From Terebella lapidaria (taxonomy: Eukaryota > Annelida > Polychaeta > Terebellida > Terebellidae), in assembly GCA_949152475.1 (NCBI GenBank), contig OX424564.1, forward strand, positions 38,872,165 through 38,936,164: 64,000 nucleotides of DNA, written 5' to 3'. The notes below the pieces were generated by a model. That model did no database searches, had not been told where the DNA came from, and worked only from the letters and a program-made list of their open reading frames with translations. The translations under genes were made by a program, and so were the position numbers. Below, piece by piece: positions 1-10,600 of the stretch (the stretch's first letter is position 1; each line of letters begins with the position of its first letter).

Positions 1-411
1 ATATGTTCATTCTGATCCACTGAAAATGTCATGTGCCGCTTGTCAGTGCATCAGCAGCATCACCTCATATTCCATATTGCACATTTCGTAACTTGTATAT
101 TTTGTATACATTATTGCATGTAAACTCGCGGCTGCAATTTCGTGTGATTATTTATTATAGTGCCTATTGGTATGTTCAACAGGAATGTGTCTAGGACAGC
201 AAACTCTATCCATCTAACAAGATGGCGGACTAAACCCGTGATTGGTCAGAATGTGATGCAGTGCATGTGCTTCCTGTTATATGGTGTGTGGTGTGTGTCA
301 TGGATTTTGCACATATCTATTATGCTAGCAGGATTGGGTCATGTGATTATCTAGCACAATGTCGGTGAGGGGTTGTTTTGGGTTATACTACGAAAAGTTG
401 TAAAATTGACA
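1..411. other. Unassigned flank, no gene seen
   Basis: AT-rich, apparently single-copy sequence before the minisatellite. The only open frame is about 64 codons and has no recognisable motif. I see no repeat, RNA gene or splice-bounded coding segment. Confidence 0.5.
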
Positions 412-2800
412 AAATTGACACACCAGGTGGAAAGGCCGGTGGGGGATGAAGAACTAATTGACACACCAGGTGGAAAGGCCGGTGGGGGTGAAGAACTAAT
501 TGACACACCAGGTGGAAAGGCCGGTGGGGGATGAAGAACTAATTGACACACCAGGTGGAAAGGCCGGTGGGGTGAAGAACTAATTGACACACCAGGTGGA
601 AAGGCCGGTGTTGGGGGGAGGGGGGGGGGGGGGGGTGAAGAACTAATTGACACTCCAGGGTGGACAGGCCGGTGGGGGGTGAAGAACTAATTGACACACC
701 AGGTGGAAAGGCCGGTGGGGGGGCTAATTGACACACCAGGTGGAAAGACCGGTGGGGGTGAAGGGCTAATTCACACACCAGGTGGACAGGCCGGTGGGGG
801 TCAAGAACTAATTGACACTCCAGGGTGGACAGGCCGGTGGGGGTGAAGGGCTAATTGACACACCAGGTGGAAAGGCCGGTGGGGGTGAAGGGCTAATTGA
901 CACATCAGGTGGAAAGGCCAGTGGGGGTGAAGGGCTAATTGACACACCAGGTGGAAAGGCCGGTGGGGGTTGAAGGGCTAATTGACACACTAGGTGGAAA
1001 GGCCGATGGGGGTGAAGGGCTAATTGACACACCAGGTGGAGAGGCCGGTGGGGGTGAAGGGCTAATTGACACACCAGGTGGAAAGGCCAGTGGGGGGTGG
1101 CTAATTGACACACCAGGTGGAAAGGCTGGTGGAGGTGAAGGGCTAATTGACACACCAGGTGGAAAGGCCAGTGGGGGATGAAGAACTAATTAACACACCA
1201 GGCGGAAAGGCCGGTGTTGGTGAAGGGCTAATTGACACACCAGGTGGAAAGGCCGGTGGGGGGTGAAGGACTAATTGACACACCAGGTGGAAAGGCCGGT
1301 GGGGGGTGAAGGGCTACTTGACACACCAGGTGAAAAGGCTGGTGGGGGTGAAGGACTAATTGACACACCAGGTGGAAAGGCCGGTGGGGGTGAAGGGCTA
1401 ATTGACACACCATGTGAAAAGTTCGGTGGGGGTGAAGGGCTCATTGACACACCAGGTAGAAAGTTCGGTGGGGTGAAGGGCTAATTGACACACCAGGTGA
1501 AAAGGCCGGTGGGGGATGAAGAACTAATTGACACACCAGGTGGAAAGGCCGGTGGGGGGGGGGGTGAAGGGCGAATTGACACATTAGGATGGAGAGGCCG
1601 GTAAGGGGGGGGGGGGGAAGGGTGTATTGACACTCCAGGGTGGAAAGGCTGGTGGGGGGGGGGAAGAGAAGTAAGAATTGACACACCAGGTGGAAAGGCC
1701 GGTGGGGGACGGGGGGGGGGGGGGGGTGGGAGAGAAGTAAGAATTGACACACCAGGTGGAAAGGCCGGTGAAGGGTGTATTAGCACACCAGGGTCGCCAG
1801 GCCAGTGGGTGGGGGGGGGGGGGTTGAAGGGCGTATTGACACACCAGGGAGGACAGGCCGGTGGAGGAGGGGGGGGGGGGGGGTGAAGGCTGTATTAGCA
1901 CACCAGGGTGAACAGGCCAGTGGGGGTGAAGGGCGTATTGACACTCCAGTGTGGGAAGGCCGGTGGGGGGGGGGGGGTTGAAGGGCGTATTGACACTCCA
2001 GGGTGGAAAGGCCGGTGGGGGGGGGGGGGAGGAGAAGGGCGTATTGACACATCAGGGTGGACAGGTTGGTGGGGGGGGGGAGTGAAGGGTGTATTAGCAC
2101 ACACCAGGGTGGACAGACCGGTGGGGGGGGGGGGGGGGAAGGGTGTATTAGCACACCAGGGTGGACAGGCTGGTGGGGGGGGGGGGGTGAAGGGTGTATT
2201 AGCACACCAGGGTGGACAGGCTGGTGGGGGGGGGGGTGAAGGGTGTATTAGCACACCAGGGTGGACAGGCCGGTGGGCGGTGGGGTGAAGGGTGTATTAG
2301 CACACCAGGGTGGAAAGGCCGGTGGGGGGTGAGGTGAAGGGTGTATTAGCACACCAGGGTGGACAGGCCGTTGGGGGGTTGGGTGAAGGGTGTATTAGCA
2401 CACACCAGGGTGGACAGGCCAGTTGGTGGGGGGGGGGGGGTGAAGGGTGTATTAGCACACCAGGGTGGACAGACCGGTGGAGGGGTGAAGGGTGTATTAG
2501 CACACCAGTGTGGACAGGCCGTTGGGGGGGGGGGGGGTGAAAGGTGTATTAGCACACCAGGGTGAACATGCCGGTGGGTGGTTGGGTAAAGGGTGTATTA
2601 GCACACACCAGGGGGGACAGACCGGTGGGGGGGGGGGGTGAAGGGTGTATTAGCACACCAGGGTAGACAGACCGGTGGGGGGGGGGGGTGAAGGGTGTAT
2701 TGACATACCAGCATGGAGAGGCAGGAGGGGGGGGGTGGGGGTGGAGGGCGTATTGAAACACCAGGGTGGACAGGCCGGTGGGGAAGTGGGGACGGAGTCA
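412..2800. repeat. G-rich minisatellite, 42-55 bp units
   Basis: About 50 head-to-tail units. In the first half (to about 1600) the unit is close to 42 bp and carries GACACACCAGGTGGAAAGG, then a G run, then GAAGGGCTAATT. In the last third (from about 1770) the unit changes to a form with TTAGCACACCAGGGTGGACA and G runs of 8 to 16. Units with GACACTCCAGGGTGG occur in the transition. Most length variation between units comes from the G tract. The proline-rich open frames on the minus strand only reflect a 42-bp period, which is a multiple of three, and are not genes. Confidence 0.95.
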
Positions 2801-4586
2801 CACACAAGTGAGCAGGAAGGAGGAAGACTCTCGGCTAGGATGGATGACACCAGACGACGGACTGCGGAAATATTCCCGTTTCCGCCCAAACCCACCACAG
2901 TCTATGTATGGCACGCATCCGTGCATAATTCATCAGCACAGAGATAACCTGTATGCGATTTCCGCAGTTTTTACATCGAAAGGTTTTGCTTACTACTATC
3001 AAACTCCAATGAATTCAAGTGTTGTTCGTAGCCACCTAAAAACACTACAGTATCTAGAAGATAATCACAGCCCGAGTTTAATCGGTTACCGGACGACTAT
3101 TTCTCATATGGTCATATGAAGTCATTCTCAGATCCAAACAAGTTCTTATCTGTTTCCCTCCATACTTATAACATGAGCATTCAGTTCAAGAGTTACAGTT
3201 CAAAGTCAGTAATATACTAACCATACCCTATGTGCTCAATCCCAGCATACAGGTCCCACTCGCACATGGCTGTTAGGATATTTTATTTTAGTTGATTGCA
3301 TGAACTACAGGAAAGATTATCAGACAGATTTTGAGATTTTGGGCCAATCCATTGAGTCAAACTTTCAAAAGTCCGTGGTTGAACAGAAATGTGAACAAAG
3401 CAAATTAATGTACAAACAACACAAAAGAGTCCACTGGAATCCACCTGGGGCAAATTATGATTTTCAAAATTTTTGAAATATTTTTGAAATACTGAAGCAG
3501 TCGTAACTTCGTTGAAAATCAGCATGGAAACATAAGGCGTGTAATGCTACTAAATGTGAAGTATTTTCAATATCAAGAAATCAATTTTTTTTTCCAAAAT
3601 GTTTTGAAGTGAAAATTTCAGAAATTGTCTGAATCATTGACTGTGATTTTAATAATAATTAAGGGACGTTTAACAACATGTTTGTGCATTCAAGCGGCAG
3701 TGTTTTATCTATAAGATACCTACTAATAAGTCAAGTCAAGTTTGGGACACTATCTGTACACTTCAACAAGCATCACAACAGCAGAACTTGAGGTTACGTG
3801 TGCGGCCACAGGGACAAAGGAGAGTAGAACCAGTACTCGAGGCTGAGTGAATACGAGAAAAATCAAGGATAAGTAGACACGAAACTCATTTCTTGGTTAA
3901 ACAACCCTATTGATTAGTTTGATAACAATATGAAACAATGAACTCGAATCGTATTGTAACTCGAACTCGTATTGTAATAACTCTCTACTTCCCTCTCACA
4001 GAGAACAATTCTCGTAGATGGTCTTACAATACCATAATACCTGCAATACTGGTGCAGAGCTTATCCATGCGAAAATTGATTATTACTCGCATTTGTTTGT
4101 CGATTCGTCCATTATTCTTGCCAAAATGTGTTTTAGTTGCACTTTCCATAAATGACCAAGGTGTATGTTTTCTTTGTTCAATATTTGCTACTTAACTTTG
4201 TTGTAATCTGAGATTGTGACATAAAATATGGATAATGTCATCGCTGACTTAATTCGGTAGCAATAAGTCCACGCATGGACAAGCGCCTCACCAGCTCACC
4301 AGTAGTACCATGGGGTCAAAATTATACTAACAGATATAGTACGGCTAACGCCGCACAATTAGCCACACAAACTATTCTTGTTTTGTTCTGTCCATCGTAC
4401 GTGCTTTATCAGAAATGGGTTTCTGTTATATGTACCAGAAATTTCTGTGCAGTTTATGTTTTCGATAATAAAAATTTGAATATTGGTGCGTAGTGTGTTG
4501 TTTTTCCGAATATTGTTGATATCGACTCAGCCACAATACAAGGCCGCTGTTCAGAACCTTCAGAATTCAGAATTTTTTATTGTAAA
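2801..4586. other. AT-rich intergenic DNA, no gene seen
   Basis: This links the minisatellite and the Gypsy element. The longest open frames (about 80-117 codons at the left edge, 80 codons at 3283-3525) show no family motif. An AATAAA lies near 4467 but no upstream coding sequence supports a transcript end. I see no inverted-repeat ends. Confidence 0.5.
4583..4586. repeat. Target site duplication, left (TAAA)
   Basis: The four bases TAAA directly precede the 5' LTR. The same four bases follow the 3' LTR at 15329-15332. Four- to six-base duplications are usual for Ty3/Gypsy integration, so the LTR pair marks one insertion event. Confidence 0.85.
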
Positions 4587-5321
4587 TGTGGCGATTTTGC
4601 CCTAAGCACGCGGCAGGTGATTGTAAACATAAAAGCCATTTATGTGGCCTTTCTGTACTTGGCCTTGTTTTGACATGCTCCGTTCGAGCGTGCGTTGCCA
4701 CGGCGACGTATTGTAATTTACGTTCCAGTAAACTATAACAATGGATCGATTTAACCTCGCGTGCGCCCTGCAGTTTCTGGTGTATTATATATACACTGGA
4801 AGCGACTCGTTCGAGGAGATTGTCCAAGATCGAGACTAGGACGCACACGAGGCTCGCCATGAGCTTTGTGTTCCCTGGGTCTGAGTAGTGGGCTCCTAGA
4901 GCCCTGGGGACGATTTCCGTGGGGAGGCCCGGGCTGGGAGAGACGAGTTGCTGACTCGGGGGCCTTCGGCCCTGTGGATCGCCAGCTCTCTCCCTTCCCG
5001 GGACATGTGACAGAGGCTCTGGCTAGCATGTCGGACTGTACGGGGTTCCGTCCCCGAGGCAGACCGCGGCTCGCCAGGCCCCGCCAGTTAACACCGTGGT
5101 GATGAACCAGTTTCTGAACGGTGTCCGTAGGCCTGGGAGTGTCGGGTGGGCTGTTACCTGGTTACCGTTAATGATGAAGTAGTTACCGTGTCCGCCGCGA
5201 CCTCCGGTGAGCGGCCCTGCCGCGAGGATCCGGAATAGCGGATACGCGTCCGCAAGGACTCGGATGAGAGAGGACTATCCTCGAGGATCCCGAAGAGCGG
5301 ACGGTAGTCAATAACTTTACA
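4587..5321 (+). repeat. 5' LTR of the Gypsy element
   Basis: 735 bp, beginning TGTGGCGATTTTGCCC and ending AATAACTTTACA. Its partner at 14594-15328 has the same length and, read line by line, the same sequence. The short open frames inside both LTRs occur identically in each copy and are not genes. A shorter relative with the same first 16 bases lies at 55199-55568. Confidence 0.97.
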
Positions 5322-5322
5322 T

Positions 5323-5335
5323 TGGTGCCGTGACC
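5323..5335 (+). promoter_or_regulatory. Primer-binding site of the Gypsy element
   Basis: TGGTGCCGTGACC starts one base after the 5' LTR. It begins TGG, the complement of the universal tRNA CCA end, so reverse transcription is expected to be primed here by a tRNA ending GGTCACGGCACCA. I cannot assign the tRNA species from the sequence alone. Confidence 0.8.
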
Positions 5336-5433
5336 AGGATCAGTCCGACAGTGTTCCATCGCAGCCTACCGTCACAGTGTTGTAGCCTCCTTAGTCCCTG
5401 GGGATCGCCCGCTCCTCAAGGACGTCTCAAAGA

Positions 5434-7650
5434 ATGACGAGAGCGAAAGAGAAGGCCAAAGATAAGGCCGATGAATCCAAGGGGAGGGATAAGGGTGGAA
5501 ATGTCGCGGACCACACCCGGTCGCGCGACAGCCCCCGTGAGACGTCTCCGGACGACTCCGGCGGCCGGAAGGAACGCGCGGAAACCTCCGTGGACAAGAC
5601 CCCGTCCGCGGAGACGACTCCGGCGTCCCTGGCTCCGTCTTCGGACGTAGAGTCGGGCCCCGCGGGGCCGCAGCAGGAGTTGCCGTCAAGGCCGGACCTT
5701 GACGTGTTAGGCGCGGTGGGTGGAGCTGGCAACGGCTCTACGCCGCGCCCGCCCGTGCCCAGAACAGATCCGTGGCAATCGGCACCCTTCCATAAGACGC
5801 CTTCGAGCGTCCGGAATCGAGCGCCGATGCATGCGGGTCCTTCTGGACGAGCGGACCAGTCATACCAGATGCCGCACCCGGCCGGGTGGGCTCCCTCGCG
5901 AGCCTCCGGCATAGGTCCTGGTCGGTCCGCACCGGGCAGTGTGGTGGATCAGCTCACCGACGCACTTGGCGAGCTGGCCCCCCTCGGGCGCTATGACCGC
6001 GCCCGGTCGCCCCATCAGGGACGATCAGACCGGCGGAACCGCTCCCCTTCTCCGCTGTCACAAGGCAACTCGGGGCCTTTGACGGAGAGGGAGAGGTGGC
6101 TGATTTCCGAGGCGCTTGTACTGTTCAAGCGGAATCAGCTGCATTCGAGCGTTGACCCGTCGGTCACCCTAAGTCCGGGGATGTCTGGGCCAGTAGCCCC
6201 TCCCCAAGTCCTGCCGAGTCCGCAGGCGCCAGTGGCCCCCGCAATGGGACCCGCGCCTGCTCCGCGGCTCGGAGGCACCACGTTGGCGACCGCGTCGACC
6301 GTTCCGACGGTTGGAGCGCAAGCCGCGTGGTCGACTTACCCTGGCACGTACAGTGTGTCGGACGGGCAGTGGCAACAGGCGGCTTCGGCCCCAAGCTTTG
6401 CCGCCCCTTCTGGAGCCTACCCAGTAGGTTCGATGGGAGCCCCGCCCGCACCTAGCCAGAGTGGGTTTTCAGCGGGAATGATCCCGGCGGCAAACGTGAG
6501 CTTCCCTGCTCCTATGTCCGCGGCGTCGATGTTTGCTCCGGCAGACTCCGCCGCAGGCGCGGGAAGCGCGCGGAACTTGCCGCAGTACACGGACGACCCC
6601 GGAGCCGGGACCGCACGTCGGGCGCGTAACAAACGCGATGACGGGCCCGACCACTCTTCGTGGCGGAAACGGTTCAACGGGGATAACGCCGACTTGGAGG
6701 ACTACTTGCTCCAGGTATGGCGTACCGCCGTGTACGAAGGATGGTCCCAGCCTGAGGCTGGACACGTCCTCGCGGGGAGCCTGGAAGGGAAAGCTCTCCG
6801 CGTGATGCCGTGTCTGCCGGTAGGAACAGTGACGTTCGGCGAGGTTGCTCGTCAACTTCGCCTGCTGTTCCCGCCGACGACCAATCGGCGGCAGTCTGAA
6901 CGAGAGTTCAAGGCGCGTATCCGCCAGCCGACTGAGTCCGTGACAGACTATGCGTACAGCTTACGCATACTCGGCCGGAGAGCCTTTCCGGACATGGACT
7001 CCAGACGGTTTGAGACGATGCTGATCGATCAGTTCATCGATGGCCAGCCTTACCACCTAGCGTACGGGCTGGCCACCCATGAAAAGCGATCGATGGAGGA
7101 GGCGATAGACTCCGCGCTTGCGCTTGAGATGGCTGTCCGTCCTAGACAGTTGCCTCCAGCCTCGGCTCCGGCCCCGGCTGTGCCCGCGCAGGTGGCGACT
7201 CCTCCTCCGGTCAAGGCATCGCAGGTAACCCCGTGGCAGGACCCGGTCGTCCGGGAACCCGCCAGGGAACCTACCCAGCAGTGGGTTAGTGCGCCGGCAC
7301 CCTCTACAGGGGCGCCCGCACATGCGGCACCGGTCGCCGCGCCGCGCTCGCCTTCGGACGAGTGCGACATAGAGGAATACGACCTCGGCGCCGCGCAGAT
7401 GATTGCGCACTGCGCCGGGCTCGAAGCTCCGGGAGCCGCAGAATGTTGCGCGTTCACCTCCGGACCAGCTCAGAACCGTCCCTGCTACTTCTGCGGAAAG
7501 CAGGGACACTTTTGGCTGAAGTGTCCGGAGTTGTTGGAACGCCTGCGGTCGCGCGGATACCAGGGAGCTCTCCCTGGCCCGCAACGGAGGAATTCCTTCC
7601 GGTCTGGTCCTCCGGGACAGCAGAATCGGAACCCGCGGCAGGGAAACTAG
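5434..7650 (+). CDS. gag: Gag polyprotein of the Gypsy element
   Basis: A 738-residue frame that begins 112 bases after the 5' LTR. The first 400 residues are charged, then rich in Pro, Ala, Gly and Ser, and look disordered. A retrotransposon Gag core follows (about residues 400-570) with the typical order W-RKRF, LxxYLLQVW, LxGxALRVMP and FKARIRQPTESVTDYAYSLRILGRRAFP. A Pro/Ala-rich linker leads to one CCHC zinc knuckle at about residues 684-697 (CYFCGKQGHFWLKC), expected to bind RNA during particle assembly. The start is the first ATG of the frame after the leader. Pol overlaps its last 290 bases in the -1 frame. The frame looks whole. Family role: capsid and nucleocapsid. Confidence 0.93.
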   Translation: MTRAKEKAKDKADESKGRDKGGNVADHTRSRDSPRETSPDDSGGRKERAETSVDKTPSAETTPASLAPSSDVESGPAGPQQELPSRPDLDVLGAVGGAGNGSTPRPPVPRTDPWQSAPFHKTPSSVRNRAPMHAGPSGRADQSYQMPHPAGWAPSRASGIGPGRSAPGSVVDQLTDALGELAPLGRYDRARSPHQGRSDRRNRSPSPLSQGNSGPLTERERWLISEALVLFKRNQLHSSVDPSVTLSPGMSGPVAPPQVLPSPQAPVAPAMGPAPAPRLGGTTLATASTVPTVGAQAAWSTYPGTYSVSDGQWQQAASAPSFAAPSGAYPVGSMGAPPAPSQSGFSAGMIPAANVSFPAPMSAASMFAPADSAAGAGSARNLPQYTDDPGAGTARRARNKRDDGPDHSSWRKRFNGDNADLEDYLLQVWRTAVYEGWSQPEAGHVLAGSLEGKALRVMPCLPVGTVTFGEVARQLRLLFPPTTNRRQSEREFKARIRQPTESVTDYAYSLRILGRRAFPDMDSRRFETMLIDQFIDGQPYHLAYGLATHEKRSMEEAIDSALALEMAVRPRQLPPASAPAPAVPAQVATPPPVKASQVTPWQDPVVREPAREPTQQWVSAPAPSTGAPAHAAPVAAPRSPSDECDIEEYDLGAAQMIAHCAGLEAPGAAECCAFTSGPAQNRPCYFCGKQGHFWLKCPELLERLRSRGYQGALPGPQRRNSFRSGPPGQQNRNPRQGN

Positions 7651-10600
7651 ATCCGGACGTGGTGGCGACCAACACTGCGTCCGGGGATAGTTGTTCGGTG
7701 GCAAACGATGCCGCCCCACCCGCTGATGAGCAGGACGGACCCCAAGTGGATATGACTTCTCCGGAAGTAGTCCTTGGAGACCAGTCTAGCTCCTCCGCGG
7801 CTGAGGCGGATGGCGAGGACTCCGTGGATGAGCCCAGCACGTGCGAAAGGTATCGCCCGACCTGCGCGCTGGTGAGGGACCCCTGCTGGTACCTGCCCCT
7901 GTCCTTCGGACGGGAGCCGGTCCGGTTCCTCATAGACTCAGGCTCGGAGGTGACCCTCGTGGCCGCCGGAACGTTTAGGAAGGAGCCCGCACTCCGCAAC
8001 CTCGAGTTGCGAGATCCCGGACCGTACAAGCTCTACGGAGCGGGAGACAACCGCATCCGTATCCATGGCATCATCGATCTGCCTATTACCCTTGGGGACA
8101 AGGTGTATCTGACAGAGGCGATCGTGGCGGATATCGGAGCGGCCGGGATAATTGGGATGAATTTCCTACGGGTCCACCGGGTGATTGCCAACTTTAGCGC
8201 TGGCGAGTTCCGGATGGGAGAGGACACACACTTCCTCTTCCGCTCGGGCCCGATGCATTCATTCCAGATGCGGACATCGCGCACTGTAGTAGTGCCGCCG
8301 ATGAGTGAGATGATCATCGAGACGAGGCCGCGGCGTCCCCGCATGCCCCTTGATGGTCGTCCGTGTATAGTACAACCCGTGAGCAGTTTCGCCGCAGGAA
8401 CTGGGCTCGTGCTGGGTGGGGCCCTGGTCATGTCCAACCCCCGCGCGATGCCCATCCTTGTGGTGAATCCTACGGATGCTCCGATTGTACTGAAGCGCGG
8501 ATGCATAGCAGCTACTGCTATTCCCGCGGCTTCGAGTCGAGTCATCCCCGACGATCCGGTCTGCCGCGCTGCGTGCGCGACGGCGGCCGCCGGAGATGAT
8601 CCGTTCACCCTGCCGGACCATTTGGAATCTCGGGTTCCGAAGGACCGGTTGGATGAAGAGCAGCGCCAAGCGCTCCGCAGACTGCTGCGGCAGTATGCGG
8701 ATGTGTTCATGGGTCCTGATAGTGCGGTTGGCAAGACTGACGTCGCCAAGCACCGCATCGACCTCGTGGACGAGCGTCCTCTCAAGCAGCGTCTTCGTCG
8801 GGCAGCAATAGTGCACCAAGAGGTCATAGACCAGGAGGTGCAAAAGATGCTCGACTTGGACATCATCGAACCCAGTGACAGCCCTTGGGCCAGTCCGGTG
8901 GTTATGGTGAAGAAGAAGGACGGCTCGTGGAGGTTCTGCGTGGACTATCGGAAACTCAACGATGCCACGCGGAAGGACTCATATCCTCTCCCGCACATTG
9001 AGGATACCTTCGATGCCCTGGCCGGGTCGCACTATTTCTGCGCTCTGGATCTGGCCTCCGGGTATTGGCAGGTGGAGATGGAGGAGAGTGATCGGGCGAA
9101 GACTGCCTTCGTTACCAAGAACGGGCTCTACCAATTCAAGGTAATGCCGTTCGGGCTCTGTAACGCACCAGCGACGTTCGAGCGCCTCATGGAGATGGTA
9201 CTCAAAGGGTTCCTCTGGAAGCGATGTATGGTCTACATCGACGATGTCGTCGTGTATGGCCGGTCGTTCGAGGATACCCTCACCAACCTTCAGATGGTGC
9301 TCCATCGCATCCGCGGAGCAGGGCTTAAATTGAAGCCAAGTAAGTGCGAACTATTCGCGCAGGAAATCCTGTACTTGGGCTTCATGGTAACGGGCACCGG
9401 AGTGAGACCAGACCCCGCAAAGGTGGCGGCCGTGCAGAAATGGCCTCCGCCATGTAACGTGGCGGACGTGAGGTCCTTCTTGGGCTTCGCAAGCTACCAC
9501 CGCAGGTTTATTCGCGGCTTTGCGGAGATCGCGCGTCCCCTTACTATCCTCACGGAAAAGGGCGCCGATTTTGTTTGGTCCGCCGAGCAGGCTAACGCCT
9601 TCTCGGGACTCCGGCAGGCCTTGGTAGTGGCCCCGGTGCTGCGGCACCCTCGTCCGGACTGCGAGTTCATCCTGGACACTGACGCGAGTAACTTCGCACT
9701 CGGCGGTGTCCTCTCGCAGATCGTGGATGGGCAAGAGCGGGTAGTAGCTTATGCGAGTGTGGCCTTGAGCCGCTCTCAAATGAACTACTGCACCACTCAT
9801 CGCGAGTTGCTCGCGGTGGTTACGATGACCAAGCGTTTCCGGCACTATTTGTTGGGACGCCATTTCCGCTTGCGGACTGATCATAGTTCGCTGAGATGGC
9901 TCCTCAACTATAGTGAGGCCGACGGCTTGGTGGCGCGGTGGCTCGTCAAACTCCAAGAGTATGACATGCAGATAGAGCACCGCGCTGGTAAGTTGCACGG
10001 CAACGCGGACGGCCTGTCCCGTTGTCATAAGTGCAAGAATCCGGGTTGTGCAGGGATGGCACCATTCCAGCAAGCCGCGGATTCGTCCTCAGACTCGGAA
10101 TTGGACGTTCCGGGGAGACCGCAGGCCGCCGCCCCCTCTAACAACACGGCGGCCGGAGCGTCTAGGGCTCATCTCCGCGCGCGGACCCGCCGATATCGGC
10201 GAGGGCGTCCCGCATATGAAGCGGAGGTGCGGCTCAGCTCCAGCGAGTCTTCCTCGAGTCCGGCGGTGTACTCCTCGTGGGTACCCTCGTCCTCTGGAGA
10301 GTCTGAGTATGAGCGGTCCTTGCCCCCTGTGGTGATGGCCGCTGCGGCGCAGCCGGACGCGACGGATGAGGAGCCTAATTACTTGGGTGGCTACTCTCCG
10401 GCGCAGATAGCTGCGGCGCAGAGAGCTGACAGAGCTCTGGCACCGGTAATTACAGCCCTTGAGGCCGGCCAGAAGCCCTCGAAGGATGAGCGAAAGACCT
10501 ACAGGGAGGAGACCTTGTCTCTAGTATCTCAGTGGGAACGACTCTCCTTGAGGGATGGCCTCTTATACCGGCGCTATGAGCCACCGACCCCACTGCCTCC

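Noticed and set aside
351-2807. Proline-rich minus-strand and glycine-rich plus-strand open frames
   Set aside because: They are a by-product of a 42-bp, G-rich minisatellite. They have no unique coding part.
2650-3119. Frames of 82-117 codons at the right edge of the minisatellite
   Set aside because: They start inside the repeat and run into unique DNA with no motif. Plus and minus frames overlap.
4567-5102. Open frames within the LTRs (also at 14448-15109)
   Set aside because: They occur identically in both LTRs and are antisense or shadow frames of non-coding LTR sequence.
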